Notes under the pieces: generated by a model | What the model saw: only the letters and a program-made list of their open reading frames with translations | Told to the model about the DNA's origin: nothing | The model's database searches: none | Translations under genes and position numbers: made by a program | Shown: one piece after another, positions 34,716-43,234 of the stretch | How positions within the stretch are numbered: position 1 is the stretch's first letter | Layout of the letters: each line of letters opens with the position of its first letter | Assembly (NCBI GenBank): GCA_934203355.1 | Contig: CAKPZC010000007.1 | Location: forward strand, 1 to 51,674 | Length of the DNA: 51,674 nt | Source: an uncultured Prevotella sp. | GTDB taxonomy: Bacteria > Bacteroidota > Bacteroidia > Bacteroidales > Bacteroidaceae | Direction: 5' to 3'

Positions 34716-35881
34716 TATCCTTTTAATTTTGCTTTTCTAAACTCAGGATTTAAATACTTCACTACACCAGCAAACATTCCTGCCAACATAGGCAATGGAT
34801 CATTCCAGGCACCGTCATGATAGCTGACATCCTTTCCAAAGAACTTAAACCAAGAAGGTTTAAACTTAAATCTGTCAGGAGAGAACAAGAACCACATTAC
34901 GTCCAATCCCATCCATCTTACTTGTTTACCTGTCTTGTATTCAAATTTAGGCATTGGCTCATCAAACAAATCAGCCATGAATATACGTCCAAAGTCCATT
35001 TCTGCAGCAAAAGCAGCCTGGAAACTCGAAGGCACACGAGGATTTATCTCTATAATCTTCAGCTCCCCACTATGCTTATCCTCCAATACATCAAAGTCGG
35101 CAAAGCCAACCCAACCAAGCTTATTAAGCACCTCCTCGCATTCTTTCAAAAGGAAAGGATGCTCCACTGTTTCACTATAGCAGCTTGTTCCACCCTTCAA
35201 CGGAAAGAATCTTCTAATCTTAATGATTGTCTGTCCTACAATGCGTCCTCGCTTGTCGCGATACATCATCACATTATAGTAATAGTCTGGTTGGTCGACA
35301 TATTGTTGCAAAGTACAAGCACCAAACTGTTTGTATATGTCCTGGAACTTTTCTTCCAACTCCTTCATATTGTCCACTCTAACAATACCTTTGGCTCCTT
35401 GCGAGAGGTTGGGCTTTATCATTGCAGGAAAACCAACATAATCGACAGTAGGCTTTAAGTCCTTAGGATTAAGCTCACGTGTCTTCGGATGTGATAAGTT
35501 ATACTTCTCACACAACTCCATGAGTTTTTGCTTGTCATTTGCAATGTTGAACACATCAAACGACGGTATGGCGCAAATCACCCCCATAGCTTCGATACGC
35601 TCCTTGTTCTTGCTTAAGAACTCCGCTCCATCATCAGCCAATGGAATAATTGCATCCACTTTGTTTGCTTTGATATAAGCAAACAGAAACTTCTCAAACT
35701 CATTTCTTTGCAACGTAACATCTGGTGATACATGTTTCTCACTCAACCATTTCGTTGCATATCCGCTCGTCATCTTATGATTGCAGAATCCAACGACACG
35801 ATGTCCTTGCTTGCGCAATGAACGAGCCATACAGATGGCTTGTACACCTTCTGCATTGATTAACAAAATGTTCCTTTTCAT
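34715..35881 (-). CDS. ATP-grasp ligase, polysaccharide-locus type
   Basis: 388 aa from MKRNILLINAEG (35881); an in-frame ATG eight codons earlier lies in the upstream gene. The ATP-grasp fold is shown by the FPAMIKPNLSQGAKGIVRV loop, the LQQYVDQPDYYYNVMMYRD region and the metal-binding IEINPRVPSSF. Such enzymes join a carboxylate to an amine or thiol, as in amino-acid or sugar amide synthesis. Substrate unknown. Stop and start codons of the upstream gene overlap (TAATG). Confidence 0.82.
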   Translation of the reverse strand: MKRNILLINAEGVQAICMARSLRKQGHRVVGFCNHKMTSGYATKWLSEKHVSPDVTLQRNEFEKFLFAYIKANKVDAIIPLADDGAEFLSKNKERIEAMGVICAIPSFDVFNIANDKQKLMELCEKYNLSHPKTRELNPKDLKPTVDYVGFPAMIKPNLSQGAKGIVRVDNMKELEEKFQDIYKQFGACTLQQYVDQPDYYYNVMMYRDKRGRIVGQTIIKIRRFFPLKGGTSCYSETVEHPFLLKECEEVLNKLGWVGFADFDVLEDKHSGELKIIEINPRVPSSFQAAFAAEMDFGRIFMADLFDEPMPKFEYKTGKQVRWMGLDVMWFLFSPDRFKFKPSWFKFFGKDVSYHDGAWNDPLPMLAGMFAGVVKYLNPEFRKAKLKG

Positions 35882-36369
35882 TATTCCTTTTTTGATATTC
35901 CCCAATCCGACAATAATTGTTCTATTCTGCTGCCTATTTCACAATGAAAATCGTTTTTTCTAGGTGTAAAAGTGGGCACTTTCTTCCATGCTTCTTTTAT
36001 GTCGTAAGTTCCATCTAATAGATAACCACCTTCTGCCAACTTTCTTACCAATTCCGTTTGATGGTCATTTACCATTTCGCCATATTTTGCTAATCGAGCA
36101 ATAGCTATGGCCTTTTTACCTTTTTTAATACAGCTAAACAATGCTCCACTTCCTGCATGAGTAACTATTACATCTGCTTCTGCTATATACTTCTGGTAGT
36201 CTGTTTCGGTTACATACTCAAAGCACTTTATATTCTTCGGACGATAAGTGGTATTACCTACTTGAGCAACCACTTCGTCCTGTATATTTTCATCTTCAAT
36301 TAGTTGTTCCACCATCTTAAGGCAACGGCTGAAGTCTGCCCCCTGAGTTCCTAATGTTATATATATCAT
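35881..36369 (-). CDS. Glycosyltransferase subunit, Alg13/GT28 C-terminal type
   Basis: 162 aa. MIYITLGTQGADFSR at the start and ADVIVTHAGSGALFSCIKKGKKAIAI in the middle are the UDP-sugar-binding half of GT28/Alg13 (EpsE/Cps14G-like). These proteins work with a membrane-anchored Alg14-type partner to add the second sugar to the lipid carrier. The partner is the next gene upstream (36389). Confidence 0.9.
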   Translation of the reverse strand: MIYITLGTQGADFSRCLKMVEQLIEDENIQDEVVAQVGNTTYRPKNIKCFEYVTETDYQKYIAEADVIVTHAGSGALFSCIKKGKKAIAIARLAKYGEMVNDHQTELVRKLAEGGYLLDGTYDIKEAWKKVPTFTPRKNDFHCEIGSRIEQLLSDWGISKKE

Positions 36370-36388
36370 ATCGTCTTCTATTAATAAA

Positions 36389-36913
36389 TTATACCAAAGT
36401 ACCGAGGTATTCTGCGTTCGGATATATTTTTTTCATTTCAGGCCATTGAACAAAGATTTTATCAGCCATTTTACCCACGATCTTACCAGTCACAGTCTTA
36501 CTATATACCTTTGCGCGAGTTTCAATAAAAATGAGTTTAGATCCTTTTAGTTTGCCATACAAGAACAGACCAACAGCAATATTACTACCTGTAGTTATAA
36601 TCACAGCTGGACGATATTTCTTCCAAATCTGTCTACACTCTGATATCAAAGCGATATACCCAGAGAGACTTTGCCAGCGACTTCTTTCCTTGACTGTTCC
36701 TTTACTTAACTTGTTTCTTCTGTTCGCCATACCCATCGGATGCTCTATCGCACCGATATTTTTTAGCGCAGGAGTTTTTTCCTTGCTTGCATGCACATTA
36801 TCTGTTACGAGTACAGTGTTATATTTTCCAAATAAATCGTACAAAGCCATCATTTGGGAGAAATGTCCACCTTGGTTACAGGCGAACATTACTACGTTAT
36901 TAAGTTTCGTCAT
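36389..36913 (-). CDS. Glycosyltransferase subunit, Alg14/Cps14F type
   Basis: 174 aa from MTKLNNVVMFACNQGGHFSQ (36913); the frame stays open to 36973 but would overlap the upstream gene. GGHFSQMM (acceptor-side loop), TTGSNIAVGLFLYGKLKGSK and FIETRAKV are typical of Alg14-like anchors. It lies 19 bp upstream of its Alg13-type partner. A relic of a second copy of its 5' end is at 38142-38219. Confidence 0.9.
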   Translation of the reverse strand: MTKLNNVVMFACNQGGHFSQMMALYDLFGKYNTVLVTDNVHASKEKTPALKNIGAIEHPMGMANRRNKLSKGTVKERSRWQSLSGYIALISECRQIWKKYRPAVIITTGSNIAVGLFLYGKLKGSKLIFIETRAKVYSKTVTGKIVGKMADKIFVQWPEMKKIYPNAEYLGTLV

Positions 36914-36917
36914 TATA

Positions 36918-37910
36918 TTATATAAAAAATTCTGTTGGACTATGTAAGGTTTTGAGTGCCTCATCATATTCATTATATGTTCGTAACCAGCCTTCCATTG
37001 GTTCTATTTTATGAAGCGAAAGGTTCTCAAAAGTCGCTTTACAATAAGGTGCATCAACAAAAAAATCAATATTGAAATGCAGAAATTTTACGCCTTCTAA
37101 CATGGATAGCACAGCATTGGACATATTTGTAAGATTTGGTTCTACAAACATTTCTGCTTTCATTATTATTGAATGGGCAAGCTGTTGAAGTTCTCTTAAG
37201 TCCGAAGAAAATAACATCATACTGCTTGTTAGCTTCGCTCCAGAAAATTTCTGATTTACCATTTCCAATATGGAGTTATCTAAAAAATCATTGGGATATT
37301 CATCCTCAGTAATTCCATTAAATAAGCGGTTGAACTTTTCTCTTTCATCAACCACTATTTTTTGTTTCATCTTGTATTGTTCGGTAAAATCACGTAGATA
37401 AACTATCTTGGCATGATGTGCCATTCCATTATGTTGTATACTCTCTACAGCAATAGTCTTAACTATCTTCATGCCATGCTCCGATAACATACGTATTGTA
37501 TTATCCATCATTTTTACTGAATTTATAATTTTGTCTGCATTTTCCTGAGTGACACTCATCATTGTCGGTTTTTTGAAAATTATTGGACGTCCAAACTTCC
37601 AACCAACTTGTATACCTATCATTGCTGTTTCAGTGCTCTCATTAACAGCCATCAGCAAAATAGGAATTCGATAGTTCTCATCTGAATAGTCTACAGAATC
37701 GAGATAATTAAGATAACGTTCGTAAGTATTAGAGGCTGAGAAAGAGCTTGATATTACATTAATACCAAATCTCAACTCATCTATAGTCGAAGAACACAAT
37801 ATATCATATACATTATTATCAGATTTTTCTAAAGATATATTAGGAATATTCTTATACAATATCATTTCTGCTATTTGCAGCATATGGAAATTTCTCGAAT
37901 TATTTATCAT
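36918..37910 (-). CDS. Unknown soluble protein in the polysaccharide locus
   Basis: 330 aa, no signal peptide or membrane segment, no motif that I recognise. A central part (RIPILLMAVNESTETAMIGIQVGWKFGRPII) looks like a beta-rich fold, and the rest is mixed helical. Its stop is 4 bp from the Alg14 start, but 312 bp of non-coding, relic-bearing DNA separate it from the upstream glycosyltransferase, suggesting later insertion. It need not be involved in sugar chemistry. Confidence 0.7.
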   Translation of the reverse strand: MINNSRNFHMLQIAEMILYKNIPNISLEKSDNNVYDILCSSTIDELRFGINVISSSFSASNTYERYLNYLDSVDYSDENYRIPILLMAVNESTETAMIGIQVGWKFGRPIIFKKPTMMSVTQENADKIINSVKMMDNTIRMLSEHGMKIVKTIAVESIQHNGMAHHAKIVYLRDFTEQYKMKQKIVVDEREKFNRLFNGITEDEYPNDFLDNSILEMVNQKFSGAKLTSSMMLFSSDLRELQQLAHSIIMKAEMFVEPNLTNMSNAVLSMLEGVKFLHFNIDFFVDAPYCKATFENLSLHKIEPMEGWLRTYNEYDEALKTLHSPTEFFI

Positions 37911-38141
37911 AGTGTAGAATTAAATTGTTGTTTATAGGTATCATTATTGTTTTATATATAAATAGTTGATTGGTGAAAAAATGTGCCATAAGTGCCATTA
38001 ATGCCACAATATGCTTACTACCAACAGTTTAATGGTTGGTAGATACATGCCACTTTCGAGTTGTAAGGCTGTAATGTGCCAGCCAAAGTTAAGAGGCATT
38101 CAGAGAGGGCACCTATTGTTTTCGGTTCTGGTATCACTTGT
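37911..38141. other. AT-rich gap with a hairpin
   Basis: No convincing gene. GTGCCAT-like words repeat near 37982-38007. An 8-bp perfect stem CTACCAAC / GTTGGTAG lies at 38018-38042 with a 9-nt loop but no adjacent T-run on the minus strand, so a terminator is uncertain. It may hold a promoter for the 330-aa gene; no consensus box is seen. Confidence 0.4.
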
Positions 38142-38219
38142 TTATAATAAATATAGCATTTCACTATTTCGTCTATACTCTTTACAAGCGAACATTACTG
38201 TATTGTTTAGTTTTCCCAT
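38142..38219 (-). pseudogene. 5' relic of an Alg14/Cps14F-type gene
   Basis: Minus-strand reading MGKLNNTVMFACKEYRRNSE, then a stop after five more codons. The first 12 residues match the start of the intact Alg14-type protein at 36913 (MTKLNNVVMFAC) except at two positions. The start codon sits 3 bp past the end of the upstream glycosyltransferase, the normal position for the next operon gene. Confidence 0.75.
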
Positions 38220-38222
38220 ATG

Positions 38223-39326
38223 CTATTGCAGTATCAAAGATTCATAAATTCGTTTCAAATGGTTAAGCACATAATCGGGCAAATAAGTTTCTGCTTTCTT
38301 ATAGCTTTCCTCACCATGTTTTGTTATATCTGCTTTATTATCAATATAGTGTTTCATTGCTGAGAATATTTCTTCATCATTTCCAGGAGTTACAAGTATT
38401 CCATTTGTTTTATCCACTACCTCAGGTATACCTCCTACTGGTGTAGAAATAATAGGCTTCTTATAACTCATTGCTTCAAGAATAGAAATAGGAAGACCCT
38501 CATTGAAAGATGGCAGAATATACACATCAGCCCAATTAAGCAATTCTATTTTCTTATCGCCACTCACCCATCCTTCAAATTTCACAAAGTCCGACAAACC
38601 ACCTTCAGCAATAGCATTACAGAGTTGTTCTTCCATTTTGTTTCCTCCAATCCGCAATTCTATTTTATCCATTATTTCTTCTTTATGTTTTGCAAGTCCA
38701 CGAATTATGTCAAACACACCTTTTCGTTTACCAATTTCACCCATAAAAAGAAATCTAACCGGACGTTTGTCTATATCTATTTGTGTTTCTTTATCTACTG
38801 GCAGAAATTTTGGATAAGCAGTTATATTGTGTAAAATAATTATCTTATTAGATTCAACACCTATTTTCTCAAACCATTCTTTCCAAGATTCCGATAGCAC
38901 TATTAGCTTGTCTGCCTTACGAAGTGTTTGTAAAATGTTCTTTTTCTGTTCATTAGAAACTTCCGCATAAAAAACTTTAAATTGTGAGGCGTGAGAATGC
39001 AGGATGACTTTCTTTCCAAATTTTTTAGCTAAATTTATAATTTTAGTAGATCTTGTAAAATCTGTACCTGCTGCTGTATGTACATGTACTATTTTTACTC
39101 GTTTGTCAAAAAGAAGTGTCAAGAACATACGCACGTAAGAGCATGTGAAAATATTTATCTTACTTATTCTGCTACCCTCTTTAAACATCGGAAAATATCT
39201 GATACCATCTATGTATTCAGACCAATATTGTACGACAGCAGAAATTCCTCCAGGGTGATTGTTCTTATACTTCACACCAGACATAAGAACTTGTCGACTT
39301 AATTTGTTTAATATTATGTAGTTCAT
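38223..39326 (-). CDS. Glycosyltransferase family 4
   Basis: 367 aa GT-B fold. The C-terminal domain has FMGEIGKRKGVFDII (about 195-210), FEGWVSGDKKIELL and the retaining-GT signature FNEGLPISILEAMSYKKPIISTPVGGIPEVV. Nucleotide-sugar-dependent transferase adding one residue to the repeat unit at the cytoplasmic face; donor unknown. It starts 5 bp after the HEPN gene. Confidence 0.9.
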   Translation of the reverse strand: MNYIILNKLSRQVLMSGVKYKNNHPGGISAVVQYWSEYIDGIRYFPMFKEGSRISKINIFTCSYVRMFLTLLFDKRVKIVHVHTAAGTDFTRSTKIINLAKKFGKKVILHSHASQFKVFYAEVSNEQKKNILQTLRKADKLIVLSESWKEWFEKIGVESNKIIILHNITAYPKFLPVDKETQIDIDKRPVRFLFMGEIGKRKGVFDIIRGLAKHKEEIMDKIELRIGGNKMEEQLCNAIAEGGLSDFVKFEGWVSGDKKIELLNWADVYILPSFNEGLPISILEAMSYKKPIISTPVGGIPEVVDKTNGILVTPGNDEEIFSAMKHYIDNKADITKHGEESYKKAETYLPDYVLNHLKRIYESLILQ

Positions 39327-39331
39327 ATGCG

Positions 39332-39793
39332 TTATCTTATTATTGTATCAAATAAATCTACAACTTTCTTCGCATCATTAAAGTATTGTTTAACATTACT
39401 TACTGAGGCGACACAATTTTGACCGTGAGCAATATCATTTCTTAAAGTAATCAAGGAATCAAGAGAACTTTTCAGCTGTGAATTCTCAAACAGCTCTTTC
39501 TCAAGCAAGTTTTTCCAATCATTAGAAAAGGTACCAAGTATATCACATAATTTTGTTGCTTTTAAATTAGTTATATCTTTAAATTTCTGTGTAAGAAATC
39601 TTTTTATTTCCTTTGGTGTTTTTCTTTCAGAATAGTCACTTATTCGACTTTTCAATGCCACTTCAAGTAAACCAGAGATACGAATACAGACTATCTTTGC
39701 AAGAAGACTTTTTACCTCATCATCAGATTGGTTGTCAGCAAGTTTTATATTGCTTTCCAAATCATCAATATATAGTTTAACTTTATGATTCAT
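39332..39793 (-). CDS. HEPN-domain protein (RiboL-PSP/MAE_28990 type)
   Basis: 153 aa, all-helical. The HEPN catalytic signature R-N-D-x2-H is seen as R118-N-D-I-A-H123 (LRNDIAHG), the hallmark of metal-independent RNases found in toxin-antitoxin and phage-defence systems. It begins 1 bp after the DUF262 gene ends, so the two form a translationally coupled pair. Likely toxin or effector of that pair; activity not established. Confidence 0.78.
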   Translation of the reverse strand: MNHKVKLYIDDLESNIKLADNQSDDEVKSLLAKIVCIRISGLLEVALKSRISDYSERKTPKEIKRFLTQKFKDITNLKATKLCDILGTFSNDWKNLLEKELFENSQLKSSLDSLITLRNDIAHGQNCVASVSNVKQYFNDAKKVVDLFDTIIR

Positions 39794-39794
39794 T

Positions 39795-40868
39795 TTACTT
39801 TAAATAAGCAAAAGCTTCTATTGCCATTTTTATTCTTCCCTTTATTTGTTTTTCGTCTGCAGTAGCAGTCGAAGTATATTCAAGGTATTGAGAATTTTTT
39901 ATTAGCTCCGTATATTTATCTCGACATTCTTCCGCACTCATATTAGAGGAATTTAAGCGATTAGCGACACCTATCATAACTGAATCAAAAAAGGCTGCAT
40001 TTATGGCATTTCCTTTTCGAAATACCTCTCGTCCAACTGCCTCTACCAATAAATTAATCGTATTGATAAATAAATTGGTCAAATCAGACTTACTATATTT
40101 CTCTAAATTTCGGTTTTTACTCATAAATTCGTTTAAGAAATGCTTTAATCCTTTTTTGTAGTTCTGAAGATTATAGTAAAGAGCAAAAAAGCGCAGCAAT
40201 AACTCTTGCTCCTTCATTCTTGTACTTTCTTTACTAAATAGAGAACGCCATGATTCTGTTTTTATTAGTTCATTTAATACACAATTAAAATCACCATAGT
40301 ATATACATGCTCGAATTTCCTGTGGTTGTAAGGTCATACCTCCAGTATTCAGACGTTCAAAAACCATATATATACTACTATCATCATTTTCGGGTGTTTC
40401 TTGTTTTATAATTGTAGCATGGATAATGGCATCGTCAAGTCGTCCCTGGTCATCGGGAGAAAGCGAATCATATGTGAGATTTTCAAGTTCATCACAAACA
40501 CCTGTTAGTTTAAAAACCTTATCATCATTAAATCTACCTTTGTAAAATTTATATAGAGAGAGTAACCGTTGTTGACCATCCACAATCAACATCTTGTTAC
40601 TCTCCTTGTTATCACGAGAGAGAAAAATACCAGGAACAGGCAAACCTATTATTAACGATTCTATAAAACGAGATGCTTTCTTTATATCCCATACATATTT
40701 TCTCTGAAAATCAGGGACCATTATCTGTCTCTTTTCCAATCGTTTTATTACACCATCTACTGAATAATCAGCTCCATAACTTGCTACAGAATAATAGATA
40801 GAATCATTTTCATTTTCTGCATTGTCCTCTATTTCAGGAACAACTTCATTATTTTCATTGTAATCCAT
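39795..40868 (-). CDS. DUF262 (GmrSD/ParB-like) protein
   Basis: 357 aa. After an acidic N-terminus (NENNEVVPEIEDNAENEND) come the DUF262 motifs: VPDFQRKYVWD (51-61), GLPVPGIFLSRD and the nucleotide-site motif DGQQR at 97-101. It then has a helical C-terminal part but no DUF1524 HNH nuclease, unlike full GmrSD. DUF262 proteins occur in type IV restriction and other defence systems. Here the presumed effector is the adjacent HEPN protein. 134 bp separate it from the upstream GT2, enough for its own promoter. Confidence 0.87.
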   Translation of the reverse strand: MDYNENNEVVPEIEDNAENENDSIYYSVASYGADYSVDGVIKRLEKRQIMVPDFQRKYVWDIKKASRFIESLIIGLPVPGIFLSRDNKESNKMLIVDGQQRLLSLYKFYKGRFNDDKVFKLTGVCDELENLTYDSLSPDDQGRLDDAIIHATIIKQETPENDDSSIYMVFERLNTGGMTLQPQEIRACIYYGDFNCVLNELIKTESWRSLFSKESTRMKEQELLLRFFALYYNLQNYKKGLKHFLNEFMSKNRNLEKYSKSDLTNLFINTINLLVEAVGREVFRKGNAINAAFFDSVMIGVANRLNSSNMSAEECRDKYTELIKNSQYLEYTSTATADEKQIKGRIKMAIEAFAYLK

Positions 40869-41001
40869 TTTATATAACTATTTATATCACGTAACCTAGT
40901 TTTAATAAATGCCAATATAACGTTATAAATCAGTCAATTTACGCCAAGTCCAGAATATTTACAAACGCTCAATTCTGTTCATCCGACTGCTAAACATCGT
41001 T

Positions 41002-42039
41002 TTATCTGCATACACGTTTATTAATTAATGATAGTACTCTCAAGCCAATAGAACTTTTCTTGCATATAAGCCATAGAAAAAATCGATGCTTAAATGGCAT
41101 TTCATTAATAGGATATGATGTCCATACAATATTCCAGATATTATCATTAGTTATTTCATTAATCATTTCAGTTCGTTCTGAATTCGAAAGATTTGATTCG
41201 AGTATTCGCATAATTAACGAGCGATTCATAGCAATAAAAGATCTATACACTCTGTTATATCCATCCTTTCCCATTTCATACTTATCAACTAATGAGATTA
41301 GATTTTGCATAAGCCTTTTTGACAATTGATAAGCATCTTTTTTTATAGTATGTGTAATAGACTTGGGGTTTACTCTATAATTGTAGAATTTTTGAGAAAT
41401 AGTTGAAATTTTTGTTGCACAAGCTAAGAATTTTATATTGAACAACAGATCTTCTGAGGGGATAACTCTTTCTGAGATAAATTGGATTCCATTATCATCA
41501 ATAAGCTTCTTGCGATATAAAGCAACTTTTGCTGAAGCTTGGAATTGTCTTTCATTTACTCTATTTGGTTTTGAGGCTATCATTCCTTTTATAACCTCAT
41601 GAATTGCTGTCATTGATGTAAAGGTTTCATTTGAATATGTAATACTATCTCTTGTCAAAGGAACCCCATTCATATCTACAAATTTGAAACTAGAATAAAC
41701 AGCATCCAAACCTTCTTCTTTAACTTTACTATATAAAGTTTCGTATGTATTATGTTCTACCCAATCATCAGAATCGCAGAATGCAACATATTCACCTTTT
41801 GCAACCTCAAGTCCAGAATTACAAGCCATACCAAGACCCGCATTCTTCTTGTGTACTACCTTTATACGTCCATCCTTCTTAACCCACTCGTCACACATTT
41901 CAGGCACACGATCTGGACTTTCATCATCAACAAGAATTATTTCTATGTCTTTAAGAGTTTGACTAACAAGACTCTCTACACATTTGTCGAGATACTTTTC
42001 AACACCCCAACAAGGTACTATTATTGATACTTTTGCCAT
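41002..42039 (-). CDS. Glycosyltransferase family 2
   Basis: 345 aa GT-A fold. VSIIVPCWGVEKYLDKCVESL, ILVDDESPDR, KNAGLGMACNSGLEVAKGEY and the DxD-bearing FCDSDDWVE are all present in order. Processive or single-addition transferase of the repeat unit; donor sugar unknown. Ends before the DUF262-HEPN insertion. Confidence 0.93.
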   Translation of the reverse strand: MAKVSIIVPCWGVEKYLDKCVESLVSQTLKDIEIILVDDESPDRVPEMCDEWVKKDGRIKVVHKKNAGLGMACNSGLEVAKGEYVAFCDSDDWVEHNTYETLYSKVKEEGLDAVYSSFKFVDMNGVPLTRDSITYSNETFTSMTAIHEVIKGMIASKPNRVNERQFQASAKVALYRKKLIDDNGIQFISERVIPSEDLLFNIKFLACATKISTISQKFYNYRVNPKSITHTIKKDAYQLSKRLMQNLISLVDKYEMGKDGYNRVYRSFIAMNRSLIMRILESNLSNSERTEMINEITNDNIWNIVWTSYPINEMPFKHRFFLWLICKKSSIGLRVLSLINKRVCR

Positions 42040-42049
42040 AAGTTTTTAT

Positions 42050-43219
42050 TTATTTTCCTTCCCAATGATTAAAACAAAATTGATACAACTGACTTCTTCG
42101 ATCATCTATATGAGCTTTTGAGTCTGCATAACACGACAAGAAATTAAATGACATCGAGAATAATATCAATAAAAACCATAAAAATTGTGTTTTATTAGTT
42201 TTTAAGTAACATAATGTATATGCAGTAAGAGGCAAGGCGAAAATTTGAAAATAATACATAGGTCTAAGGAATAAACCACTTGTATTAACGAATAAATAAT
42301 ATCCACAAATACCAATGAAAAACAACTTATACATAAAATCGAATTTTTCCGAATTTACCCATAACCTTACTTTTCCATATAGTAAAATACATATAACATA
42401 TGTACATATATTTACAATTACACGTGGTCCTGTACTATAAGAGCGAAAATTCGACGAGTCTGTTATCTCAGCCATCATATCAGAATAATAATCATAACCC
42501 ATAAAAGAAAGAAGGCCTCCTAATCTTGTTAGATTATCCACAAATGTTGGAGTCATGCCTATCACAACACACGCAATAAAAATACCAATATTAACCCATG
42601 TCTTGTTCCATATTGTTTTATCGTATATCAAAAAATAAAATGGGGCTAAAAGTAAAGCTGAAGTATGCATAGTATAAGCAATTGCAACCCAAATAAAATA
42701 GGCTTTCCAATTTCTATCAACTATGTATTTGCAAGCAAAAACAAATGAACAAGCCACAATATTCTGTCGAATACCATTCATCCAACTGAAATAATATCCT
42801 CCCATTACAATAAGTACTAACAGTATTGGAACTATCTTACGGTCATTTCTGAATGCTAACAGCACAAAATATATCTCAAAGAAAGCTAAAACCGCAAAAT
42901 ATACACTATAATGAAATCCTAACTTTGCACATAATTGACTTATTAGCAAATAACCAGGTTCTATACCTCTTACACGTTCAACAAATGAACCATTTAGCAT
43001 TGCAAGATAGTTTTCCAAATACGACAAATAGTCCACTCCAACATCCCATCTCATACCAGAGACAAGAATAAAAATGAAAATACACACCCAGTAATGATGA
43101 GGCAATCGCCACGGCCTTGACTCTGGAACGATTTGTGGATTTTCATATATAGCCAACTTGGCATTATAAAACATAAGCCAAGCAAACAGTGTATATACAA
43201 TTATACTTTGTAGAAACAT
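42050..43219 (-). CDS. EpsG-family polysaccharide polymerase (Wzy-like)
   Basis: 389 aa with about ten membrane segments. FILVSGMRWDVGVDYLSY and the following GIEPGYLLIS are the hallmark of the EpsG family (PF14897), which includes O-antigen and exopolysaccharide polymerases. Expected to join flipped repeat units on the periplasmic side. It lies between the flippase and a GT2. Confidence 0.9.
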   Translation of the reverse strand: MFLQSIIVYTLFAWLMFYNAKLAIYENPQIVPESRPWRLPHHYWVCIFIFILVSGMRWDVGVDYLSYLENYLAMLNGSFVERVRGIEPGYLLISQLCAKLGFHYSVYFAVLAFFEIYFVLLAFRNDRKIVPILLVLIVMGGYYFSWMNGIRQNIVACSFVFACKYIVDRNWKAYFIWVAIAYTMHTSALLLAPFYFLIYDKTIWNKTWVNIGIFIACVVIGMTPTFVDNLTRLGGLLSFMGYDYYSDMMAEITDSSNFRSYSTGPRVIVNICTYVICILLYGKVRLWVNSEKFDFMYKLFFIGICGYYLFVNTSGLFLRPMYYFQIFALPLTAYTLCYLKTNKTQFLWFLLILFSMSFNFLSCYADSKAHIDDRRSQLYQFCFNHWEGK

Positions 43220-43234
43220 ATTGATAAAAATATT

